Notes under the pieces: model-generated
Told to the model about the DNA's origin: nothing
Databases searched by the model: none
What the model saw: the letters and a program-made list of their open reading frames with translations, nothing else
DNA from: Gammaproteobacteria bacterium
GTDB taxonomy: Bacteria > Pseudomonadota > Gammaproteobacteria > Pseudomonadales > JADFDG01
Assembly: GCA_018262975.1 (NCBI GenBank)
Contig: JADFDG010000009.1
Location: 1-64,000, forward strand
Length of the DNA: 64,000 bases
Direction: 5' to 3'
Program-made: the position numbers and the translations under genes
Shown here: piece after piece, positions 29,010-40,801 of the stretch
How positions within the stretch are numbered: the first letter of the stretch is position 1
How the letters are laid out: each line of letters opens with the position of its first letter

Positions 29010-29099
29010 AGGGCGGCAAGAGTGGGGGCGGGGTGGCCGAAACGCAATGGCCGCGGTGGCGGTATCATGGGCAGATGCCCTTTCCCGGATGACCCGCTC

Positions 29100-29504
29100 A
29101 TGCAGATCCGTTCCTTCGCCGACCTCCTGGTGGCAGCCGGCCAACAGCCCGACGCCCAGCGCCTGCTGTTCGTGTTCGTTGCCGCCGAGGCGCCGGCCAA
29201 CGCGACCCCGGAGCAGCAGGCGCGCCTGCAGCAGAAAACCGGTGGCTACCTGGTGCCGCAGGTGTGCGTGGACAAGTTGCCGGCGGAAATCGCCTCGTTT
29301 GCCGCGCTGGCCGGGGAATCACTCGCCACCGGCAAGTCCTGGGACCTGGTGTTCGTGGCCGGCATGGGTGGCCGCGGCACGCAGGCCCCGTCCTCGCAGG
29401 ACGCCGAGCCGATGCTGGGCAGGATGGTCGAGTCCATCAAGGGTGGCAGTGTCGGCAACTTCATGGCCTTCGACCGCGAAGGCAATCCGGTTCGTTTCTA
29501 CTGA
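29100..29504 (+). CDS. Hypothetical protein
   Basis: ORF MQIRSFADLLVAAGQQPDAQRLLFVFV. Confidence 0.65.
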   Translation: MQIRSFADLLVAAGQQPDAQRLLFVFVAAEAPANATPEQQARLQQKTGGYLVPQVCVDKLPAEIASFAALAGESLATGKSWDLVFVAGMGGRGTQAPSSQDAEPMLGRMVESIKGGSVGNFMAFDREGNPVRFY

Positions 29505-29557
29505 ATCAATTGCGCGCGCCTGCGGGCGGTGATGCACGAGGAAACAGGAAAGTATCC

Positions 29558-29932
29558 ATGGACAGCGGCTTCGACATCGTCATCGAGAACGGCGTGACCC
29601 GGGTGAACTACCGCGGCCGGACGCACTCGGAGCTGTCGCAGGCGATGATGCGCGAGGCATTCGGCCAGGCGCGTGCCCACGGCAGCAAGTGGATCCTCAT
29701 CGACATCCGCGCGGTGCACGACCCGGACTACCACGTGAACGCCATCGTGCGCGCCGAGTCGGCGCCACCGCCCGGTGCCGAGATCTACCGCGACATGCGC
29801 GTGGCCATCCTCGGTTCCCCCGGCGACGAGCGCCTGCCCTACATCGAGAACGTGCTGGCCAACCGGGGGCTGCCCGGCCGCGCCTTCGACGACGAAGCCC
29901 ACGCCCTCGCCTGGCTGATGGGCGCCCTCTGA
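29558..29932 (+). CDS. Hypothetical protein, SpoIIAA/STAS-like
   Basis: MDSGFDIVIENGVTRVNYRGRTHSEL...WILIDIRAV. Confidence 0.55.
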   Translation: MDSGFDIVIENGVTRVNYRGRTHSELSQAMMREAFGQARAHGSKWILIDIRAVHDPDYHVNAIVRAESAPPPGAEIYRDMRVAILGSPGDERLPYIENVLANRGLPGRAFDDEAHALAWLMGAL

Positions 29933-29994
29933 CCTTTCCGCTCCCCCTGCATTTGGGGAACAATGTGAACCAACGTCCTGCGGAGTCCTGCCCG

Positions 29995-30672
29995 ATGTCG
30001 CTGTCCACGCGTTCGCTGTTGCTGGCCCTGCCCCTGGCCGTGCTCGCTGGTTGCGCCGGTGAACCGGTGAAGATGGAGCCGCTGGCCGAGGCCAACCTGC
30101 CACCCGAATTCGTCGCCACCCACATGGCGGTGCTGCGTTGCCCGGACCTCGCACCGGTGGCCTTGCAGCTCAACGACCACGCGGTGCGCATCGACGGCAT
30201 CAGCGGCCCGCGCGACCTGCCGGAAGTGGTGTCGGCGTCGGGCGCGAAATACGAGGCCGAAGGCTTCCTGCTGTGGTTCAAGGACAACGGCGCGCAGTTC
30301 CAGCAGCCCGACGAGACCGAGGCGCGCGATTGCCGCGTCTACCCGGTGAAGGGCCCGTGGGAGAGCGCCGCGCTGCGCGAGGTGAGCTTCCGCGCGGTCG
30401 GCACCGAGCCGGGCTGGGTGATGGAAGTGGTGCCGGACAAGTGGATCCTGCTGCTGATGAACCATGGCCAGGATCGCGTGGTGTTGCCGCCGGTGGCGGC
30501 CGAAAAGGACGGCGACAAGCTGCGCTTCCGCGTGCAGACCGACAAGAACAATTTCGATGCGGTGGTCACGCCGTTGCCGTGCAGCGACGGCATGAGCGAC
30601 GACCGTTACGAGCAGATGGTGAGCATCACCCTGAACGGCATCGCGTTCCGCGGCTGCGGCCGCTTCCTGTAA
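29995..30672 (+). CDS. Lipoprotein, COG3650/MliC-like
   Basis: Lipobox VLAGC; SFRAVGTEPGWVMEV motif. Confidence 0.65.
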   Translation: MSLSTRSLLLALPLAVLAGCAGEPVKMEPLAEANLPPEFVATHMAVLRCPDLAPVALQLNDHAVRIDGISGPRDLPEVVSASGAKYEAEGFLLWFKDNGAQFQQPDETEARDCRVYPVKGPWESAALREVSFRAVGTEPGWVMEVVPDKWILLLMNHGQDRVVLPPVAAEKDGDKLRFRVQTDKNNFDAVVTPLPCSDGMSDDRYEQMVSITLNGIAFRGCGRFL

Positions 30673-30677
30673 CGCAG

Positions 30678-30686
30678 GCTCCCTCT

Positions 30687-30690
<4 letters not shown>
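30678..30690 (-). repeat. Partial REP remnant (GTAGAGAGGGAGC on minus strand)
   Basis: ctccctctctac matches the 5' end of the REP arm GTAGAGAGGGGG. Confidence 0.45.
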
Positions 30691-34505
<3,815 letters not shown>

Positions 34506-34535
34506 CGCGCCGGCCGCCTGTACAGGAGAGATGTC

Positions 34536-35393
34536 ATGACCGCTGCACTGCCTACCGAAGAAATCAGTGATGCGCGCCTGGCGCGCGCGGCGCGCTGGAA
34601 AATCGCATACGAGTGGTTGGCTGGCGCCGGCCGGTTCATGGTGTTCAACATCCTGCCCGGCGTGACGGGGCTGGCGCTGTTCGTGCTCGGCTGGGAGATC
34701 CTCAGCCAGCACAACGCGCAGTTGCCCGGCCCGGGCAAGACGCTGGATGCGGCTTTGGTGCTGTTTGCTGACCCGTTCTACAACAACGGCCCCAACGACC
34801 AGGGCATCGGCTGGAACCTGCTCAGTTCGCTGCAACGCGTGGGCATCGGCTTCGGGCTGGCCTGCCTGATCGGCATCCCGCTGGGCTTCATGCTCGGCCG
34901 TTTCGTGGTGCTGTCGCGCATGGCGGCGCCGATCATCTCGCTGCTGCGCCCGGTGTCGCCGCTGGCCTGGCTGCCGATCGGCCTGCTGGTGTTCCAGAAG
35001 GCCGACCCGGCGGCGATCTGGGTGATCTTCATCTCGTCGATCTGGCCGGTAATCATCAACACCGCGGTGGGCGTCACCCGCGTCCCGCAGGACTACCTGA
35101 ACGTGGCGCGCGTGTTGCAGCTCAACGAGTTCCGCATCATGACGCGCATCCTGTTGCCAGCCACCTTGCCCTACGTGCTCACCGGCGTGCGCCTGGGGCT
35201 GGGCGTGGCATGGCTGGTGATCGTCGCCTCGGAAATGCTCACCGGCGGCAGCGGCATCGGCTTCTGGGTATGGGACGAGTGGAACAACCTCAACGTCGAA
35301 CACATCATCATCGCCATCTTCGTGGTCGGCACGGTGGGTCTTCTGCTCGAGCAGGCCATCATGCTCGTCGCCAAGCGTTTCACCTACGAGTGA
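34536..35393 (+). CDS. nrtB: Nitrate ABC transporter permease
   Basis: LLRPVSPLAWLPIGLLVF, EASEMLTGG-like GIGFWVWDEWN BPD permease motifs. Confidence 0.92.
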   Translation: MTAALPTEEISDARLARAARWKIAYEWLAGAGRFMVFNILPGVTGLALFVLGWEILSQHNAQLPGPGKTLDAALVLFADPFYNNGPNDQGIGWNLLSSLQRVGIGFGLACLIGIPLGFMLGRFVVLSRMAAPIISLLRPVSPLAWLPIGLLVFQKADPAAIWVIFISSIWPVIINTAVGVTRVPQDYLNVARVLQLNEFRIMTRILLPATLPYVLTGVRLGLGVAWLVIVASEMLTGGSGIGFWVWDEWNNLNVEHIIIAIFVVGTVGLLLEQAIMLVAKRFTYE

Positions 35394-35403
35394 GGAACAT
35401 GCC

Positions 35404-36195
35404 ATGAACCGCTTCGTGAGCGTCGAGGACGTCAGCATCGAGTTCAACAGCCGTGGCGGCCGCTTCCTGGCCCTGCGCGATATCAACCTGCAGATAGCCA
35501 AGGGTGAATTCGTCACGCTGATCGGCCACTCCGGCTGCGGCAAGAGCACCCTGCTCAACCTGGTCGCGGGCCTGCTTGATCCCACCCGCGGCGTGCTGCT
35601 GTGCAACAACCGCGAGATCGCCGGCCCCGGGCCGGAGCGGGCGGTGGTGTTCCAGAACCACTCGCTGCTGCCCTGGCTGACCTGCTTCCAGAACGTGCAC
35701 CTGGCGGTGGAGCGGGTGTTCGGTGGCAAGGAGGACCGGTCGGCACTCAACGCACGCACGGAGGCCGCCCTGGAGCTGGTGGGCCTGAACCACGCCATGC
35801 ACAAGCAACCGCACGAGATCTCCGGGGGCATGAAGCAGCGCGTGGGCATTGCCAGGGCATTGGCGATGGAACCGCAAGTACTCCTTATGGATGAGCCGTT
35901 CGGTGCGCTGGATGCGCTCACCCGCGCACATCTTCAGGACGAATTGATGAAAATCGTCTCGCGCACTGCCAGCACCGTCATCATGGTCACGCACGACGTG
36001 GATGAAGCAGTGTTGCTGGCCGATCGCATCGTGATGATGACCAACGGCCCGGCGGCCACCATCGGCGAGATCGTCGATGTTGGCTTGGCCAGGCCGCGCG
36101 ATCGCCTCGCGCTGGCCAACGACCCGCAGTACCACGCCGTGCGCGCCCGGGTACTGGAGTTCCTCTACAAGCGGCACCAGCGACCCGCCGCCTGA
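35404..36195 (+). CDS. nrtC: Nitrate ABC transporter ATP-binding protein
   Basis: GHSGCGKSTLLNLVAGL, ISGGMKQRVGIARALAMEPQVLLMDEPFGALD. Confidence 0.93.
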   Translation: MNRFVSVEDVSIEFNSRGGRFLALRDINLQIAKGEFVTLIGHSGCGKSTLLNLVAGLLDPTRGVLLCNNREIAGPGPERAVVFQNHSLLPWLTCFQNVHLAVERVFGGKEDRSALNARTEAALELVGLNHAMHKQPHEISGGMKQRVGIARALAMEPQVLLMDEPFGALDALTRAHLQDELMKIVSRTASTVIMVTHDVDEAVLLADRIVMMTNGPAATIGEIVDVGLARPRDRLALANDPQYHAVRARVLEFLYKRHQRPAA

Positions 36196-36241
36196 ACGAC
36201 CGCGCCACACCACATTTCCTTTCCCCATGGGAGTACCTGTC

Positions 36242-37471
36242 ATGAAGTGCTCGGCCCTCGCTCGCCCGCTGTTTGCCCCCTTGCTGGTTGCCGGCGCCGT
36301 TGCCGGTGTGAATGCCCACGCCGAGGACCTGCTCGGCGATGCGATCGCCAAGGGCAAGGTCAACCTGGAGTTGCGCTATCGCCTGGAGAACGTCGACCAG
36401 GAGTCGGCCAGCGACAAGGAGGCCTTCGCCAGTACGCTGCGTACCCGGCTGCGTTACGCCACTGGGGAATGGGCGCAACTGTCGGCGCTGGTCGAACTCG
36501 ACAACGTCAGCCGCATCGGCGAGGACCGTTACAACGACACCCGCAACGGCAAGACGCAATACCCGACGGTGGTCGATCCGGACGGCGGTGACCTCAACCA
36601 GGCGCTGGTGAAGTACGTCGGTATCGCCAACACGCCCGTCACCGTCGGCCGCCAGCGCGTCAACCTCGACAACCAGCGCTGGATCGGCTCGGTGGGCTGG
36701 CGGCAGAACGAACAGACGCTCGATGCCGGCGTGGTGGAGTTCAAGGGGGTGGATCGCCTCACCGTGACCTACGCCTACGTGACGGGCGTCAACCGCATCA
36801 ACGGCCCGGAACAGGGCACGCCGCCGGCCATTTATGAAAGCGACAGCACGCTGCTGAACGCGAAGTACGTGGTCGGACCGGCGCTCACCGCGGTCGGCTA
36901 CGCCTACGCGCTGGATTTCGACAATGCCGCCGCCTCCTCGAACCGCACGGTAGGCGTGCGTGCCACCGGCAAGGTGCCGGTGGGCGAATTCAACCTGACG
37001 TATGCCGGCGAGCTGGCGCGCCAGGCCGACAACGGTGACAACGCCGCCGATTACGACGCGGCCTACGGGCTGGCCGAGGTGGGCTTCGGCAAGGGTGCGT
37101 GGGAAGTGCAGGCCGGCTACGAAATGCTGGGCAGCGACGATGGCGTTGCCGCAGTGCAGGCGCCGCTGGCGACGTTGCACAAGTTCCAGGGCTGGGCTGA
37201 CAAGTTCCTCACCACGCCCGCCAACGGCCTGGTGGATGTCTACGGCGGCGCCACGTACACGGTGAATGGCTACGGTTTCACCGTGGCATACCACCAGTAC
37301 GACGCCGAGGAGGGCAACGCCGACTACGGCAGCGAGGTCGATGCCCAGGTCGCGAAGACGTTCGCCAAGCGCTACACGCTGACCTTCAAGTACGCGAACT
37401 TCAGCGATGGCGAGGTGGCGGCCTACACCGACACGAAAAAGGCCTGGCTGATGGCAGAAGCGAAGTTCTGA
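36242..37471 (+). CDS. Outer-membrane porin (alginate-export-like)
   Basis: Signal peptide; VNLELRYRLENVDQE, VGRQRVNLDNQRWIGSVGWRQNEQTLDA, C-terminal aromatic MAEAKF. Confidence 0.85.
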   Translation: MKCSALARPLFAPLLVAGAVAGVNAHAEDLLGDAIAKGKVNLELRYRLENVDQESASDKEAFASTLRTRLRYATGEWAQLSALVELDNVSRIGEDRYNDTRNGKTQYPTVVDPDGGDLNQALVKYVGIANTPVTVGRQRVNLDNQRWIGSVGWRQNEQTLDAGVVEFKGVDRLTVTYAYVTGVNRINGPEQGTPPAIYESDSTLLNAKYVVGPALTAVGYAYALDFDNAAASSNRTVGVRATGKVPVGEFNLTYAGELARQADNGDNAADYDAAYGLAEVGFGKGAWEVQAGYEMLGSDDGVAAVQAPLATLHKFQGWADKFLTTPANGLVDVYGGATYTVNGYGFTVAYHQYDAEEGNADYGSEVDAQVAKTFAKRYTLTFKYANFSDGEVAAYTDTKKAWLMAEAKF

Positions 37472-37668
37472 TTTGACCGGGCCTGCCACGGCCGACCGTG
37501 GCCCGGCAGGCCGGCGCGAATCTGGTGCGTTCGCTGCACGCAGTCAGTGCACGCGGGCGCGCCGGTCGGGGTGGCAATACGCGTTGGCAGGCATCGGTCG
37601 GGCCGCAGTGCACCACGAATGCGCGATTCATACCACCATGGGGGTATGCCGGCATGCGGTGGCACGAC

Positions 37669-37684
37669 TGGCACGACCATTGCA
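37669..37684 (+). promoter_or_regulatory. Sigma-54 promoter upstream of nirBD-nasA
   Basis: TGGCACG-acca-TTGCA, full consensus match. Confidence 0.85.
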
Positions 37685-37713
37685 CCGTAAGCGTACGTTG
37701 ATGTGAGCGTAAC

Positions 37714-37768
37714 GGTGCGGCCGCGCAAGCGGGCCGCACCCCGGGCAAGGGCTCCAAGGGCGGAGTCC
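37714..37768 (+). ncRNA. Two-hairpin ANTAR-type leader RNA of nirBD-nasA
   Basis: GGTGCGGCC..GGCCGCACC hairpin (37714-37740) then GGGCTCC-AAGGGC-GGAGTCC (37749-37768), hexaloop with A1 and G4. Confidence 0.65.
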
Positions 37769-37807
37769 TGCACCGGTGACCACGGCAAATCGGATCCAGA
37801 CAGACGA

Positions 37808-37841
37808 AGGCGTCTCCCGGGCAACCGGGGACGCCTTTTTT
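37808..37841 (+). terminator. Leader intrinsic terminator (attenuator) of nirBD-nasA
   Basis: AGGCGTCTCCCGG-GCAA-CCGGGGACGCCT + T6, near-identical to 33165-33200. Confidence 0.87.
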
Positions 37842-37873
37842 CATTCCCGGCGCGAGCCGGTGCGAGGTGAGCG

Positions 37874-40414
37874 ATGGCAAGGCAGAAACTGGTCGTGATC
37901 GGCAACGGCATGGTGGGCCAGAAGTTCCTCGAGGCGATCGTCGAGGCGGGCGGCGACTTCGATATCACCGTGTTCGGCGAGGAGCCGCGCGCGGCCTATG
38001 ACCGCGTGCACCTGTCCGAATACTTCACGGGCCGCAGCGCCGACGACCTGCTGCTGGCGCCGGCCGACTTCTATGCGCAGCATGCGATCAACCTGAAGCT
38101 CGGCGTGAAGGCCACGGCCATCGATCGCGAGGCGCGCACCGTCACTGGCAGCGACGGCAGCAGCGTGCCTTACGACCACCTGGTGCTGGCCACCGGCTCC
38201 TTCCCCTTCGTGCCACCGGTGCCGGGCCATGACCGTGCCCACGTGCACGTCTACCGCACCATCGAGGACCTCGACGCCATCCGCGCGTCGGCCGCCAGCG
38301 CCCGCACAGGCGTGGTGATCGGTGGCGGCCTGCTCGGCCTCGAAGCGGCCAAGGCGCTGCGTGACCTCGGCATCGAGACCAACGTGGTGGAATTCGCGCC
38401 GCGCCTGATGGCGGTGCAGATCGACGAGGGTGGCGGCGCCATGCTGCGCCGCAAGATCGAGGCGCTGGGCGTGTACGTGCACACCAACCGCAACACGAAG
38501 GAGATCGTCGACGGCGAGGCGGCTCGCCATCGCCTGAACTTTGCCGACGGCACCGTGCTGGAATGCGACATGCTGGTGTTCTCCGCCGGCATCCGGCCGC
38601 AGGACGCACTGGCGAAGGCCAGCGGCGTCGAGGTCGGGCCACGCGGCGGCATCGTGGTGGATGACCAGTGCCGCACCTCCGACCCCTCCATCTACGCGAT
38701 CGGCGAATGCGCGCTGTGGAGTGGCCGCATCTACGGCCTGGTGGCACCGGGCTACGAGATGGCCAAGGCCGCCGCGCAGCAGATCATGGCGCTGCCGGAC
38801 GCGGCGCTGTTCCAGGGCGCCGACATGTCCACCAAGCTCAAGCTGATGGGCGTGGACGTGGCCTCGATCGGTGACGCCCACGCGCAGACGCCGGGCGCAA
38901 AATCCTATGCCTGGATCGACGAACCGAACGGCGTGTACAAGCGCATCGTCGTCAGCAGCGACAACAAGAGGTTGCTGGGCGCGGTGCTGGTGGGCGAGGC
39001 CTCCGACTACGGCACCCTGCTGCAGGTGATGCTGAACGGCGTGGCACTGCCGGCGCAGCCGGAATCCATGATCCTGCCCGCCACCGACGGCAAGTCGTCC
39101 GCCGGCATCGGCGTGGACGCGCTGCCGGACACGGCCCAGATCTGTTCCTGCAACGCCGTCAGCAAGCGCGAGCTGTGCAAGGCGGTGCGCGAGGGCGCCC
39201 ACACGGTGGCGGCCCTGAAGGACTGCACGAAGGCGGGGACCACCTGCGGCGGCTGCGTACCGCTGGTCACGCAGGTGATGAACAGCGAGCTCAAGAAGCT
39301 CGGTGTGGAGGTGAAGAAGGATCTGTGCGAACACTTCGCCCACACGCGCCAGGAGCTCTACCACCTGGTGCGCGTCGGCAAGCTGAAGACCTTCGACGAG
39401 GTGCGCAACAAGCACGGCGTCGGCCTCGGCTGCGACATCTGCAAGCCGACCATCGGCTCGATCCTCGCCTCCTGCTGGAACGACTACGTGCTCAAGGACG
39501 AGCACGCCGGCCTGCAGGATTCCAACGACCACGTGCTGGCCAACATCCAGAAGGACGGCACCTACTCAGTGGTGCCGCGCATCCCGGGCGGCGAGGTCAC
39601 CCCGGATGGCCTGCTGGCCATCGCGACCGTGGCAAAGAAATACGACCTCTACACCAAGATCACCGGCGGCCAGCGCATCGACCTGTTCGGCGCGCGCCTG
39701 GAGCAGTTGCCATTGATCTGGGAAGAACTGATTGCCGCCGGCTTCGAGTCCGGCCATGCCTACGGCAAGTCGCTGCGCACCGTGAAGAGCTGCGTGGGCA
39801 GCACCTGGTGCCGCTTCGGCGTGCAGGACTCGGTCGGCATGGCCATCCTCATCGAGAACCGCTACAAGGGCCTGCGCGCGCCGCACAAGCTGAAGATGGC
39901 GGTGTCCGGCTGCACGCGCGAGTGCGCCGAGGCGCAGTCCAAGGACGTGGGCGTGATCGCCACCGAGAAGGGCTGGAACCTGTACGTCTGCGGCAACGGT
40001 GGCATGAAGCCGCGCCACGCGGAGCTGCTGGCATCGGATCTGGATGACGTGACGCTGCTGCGCTACATCGACCGCTTCTACATGTTCTACATCCGCACCG
40101 CCGACCGCCTGCAGCGCACCAGCACCTGGCGGGACAACCTCGAGGGCGGGCTGGACTACCTCAAGCAAGTCATCATCGAGGACTCGCTGGGCATCGGCGC
40201 CGAACTGGAGGCCGAGATGGCGCTGGTGATCGGCACTTACCAGGACGAGTGGCGCACCACCGTCGAGGACCCGGTCAAGCGCGCGCGCTTCCGTGCGTTC
40301 CTCAACAGCGACGCCGCTGACGACAACGTGGTGTTCGTGCGCGAACGCGGCCAAGTCCGCCCCGCCAGCGCCGACGAAAAGGCGCCGGTTGCCGCCGTGA
40401 AAGAAGAAGCCTGA
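37874..40414 (+). CDS. nirB: Nitrite reductase [NAD(P)H] large subunit
   Basis: FAD domain VIGNGMVGQKFLE, BFD-like CSCNAVSK...CGGCVPLV, siroheme TRECAEAQSKDVGVIATEKGWNLYVCGNGG. Confidence 0.96.
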   Translation: MARQKLVVIGNGMVGQKFLEAIVEAGGDFDITVFGEEPRAAYDRVHLSEYFTGRSADDLLLAPADFYAQHAINLKLGVKATAIDREARTVTGSDGSSVPYDHLVLATGSFPFVPPVPGHDRAHVHVYRTIEDLDAIRASAASARTGVVIGGGLLGLEAAKALRDLGIETNVVEFAPRLMAVQIDEGGGAMLRRKIEALGVYVHTNRNTKEIVDGEAARHRLNFADGTVLECDMLVFSAGIRPQDALAKASGVEVGPRGGIVVDDQCRTSDPSIYAIGECALWSGRIYGLVAPGYEMAKAAAQQIMALPDAALFQGADMSTKLKLMGVDVASIGDAHAQTPGAKSYAWIDEPNGVYKRIVVSSDNKRLLGAVLVGEASDYGTLLQVMLNGVALPAQPESMILPATDGKSSAGIGVDALPDTAQICSCNAVSKRELCKAVREGAHTVAALKDCTKAGTTCGGCVPLVTQVMNSELKKLGVEVKKDLCEHFAHTRQELYHLVRVGKLKTFDEVRNKHGVGLGCDICKPTIGSILASCWNDYVLKDEHAGLQDSNDHVLANIQKDGTYSVVPRIPGGEVTPDGLLAIATVAKKYDLYTKITGGQRIDLFGARLEQLPLIWEELIAAGFESGHAYGKSLRTVKSCVGSTWCRFGVQDSVGMAILIENRYKGLRAPHKLKMAVSGCTRECAEAQSKDVGVIATEKGWNLYVCGNGGMKPRHAELLASDLDDVTLLRYIDRFYMFYIRTADRLQRTSTWRDNLEGGLDYLKQVIIEDSLGIGAELEAEMALVIGTYQDEWRTTVEDPVKRARFRAFLNSDAADDNVVFVRERGQVRPASADEKAPVAAVKEEA

Positions 40415-40428
40415 CCGGGAGCACGCAC

Positions 40429-40800
40429 ATGAACCTGAAGAAATACGCAACCACCTACGTGCCGGTCTGCAACATCGACGACCTCGTGCCCGGCCGCGGT
40501 GCCTGCGTGCTGGTGGAGGGCCGCCAGGTGGCGGTGTTCCGCCTGCCGCGCGGCTCGGTGTACGCCATCGGCAACCATGATCCGTTCAGCGGCGCCAACG
40601 TGCTGTCGCGCGGCATCGTCGGTGATCTCAAGGGCGAACTGGTGGTGGCCTCGCCGATCTACAAGCAGCATTTCAGCCTGGTCAGCGGCCGTTGCCTCGA
40701 GAAACCTGACGTCTGCGTGCCGGTGTACCCGGTGCGCACGCTCAAGGGCCGCATCGAGGTCGGCAGCGAACCGGTGCCGGACGGTTCGCGGGTGGCCTGA
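40429..40800 (+). CDS. nirD: Nitrite reductase small subunit (Rieske-like fold)
   Basis: VCNIDDLVPGRGACVLVEGRQVAVFRL...YAIGNHDPFSGANVLSRGIVGD. Confidence 0.95.
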   Translation: MNLKKYATTYVPVCNIDDLVPGRGACVLVEGRQVAVFRLPRGSVYAIGNHDPFSGANVLSRGIVGDLKGELVVASPIYKQHFSLVSGRCLEKPDVCVPVYPVRTLKGRIEVGSEPVPDGSRVA

Positions 40801-40801
40801 C

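Noticed and set aside
37841-39532. 563-aa minus-strand ORF
   Set aside because: Antisense of nirB; no domain and biased His/Val/Gln composition.
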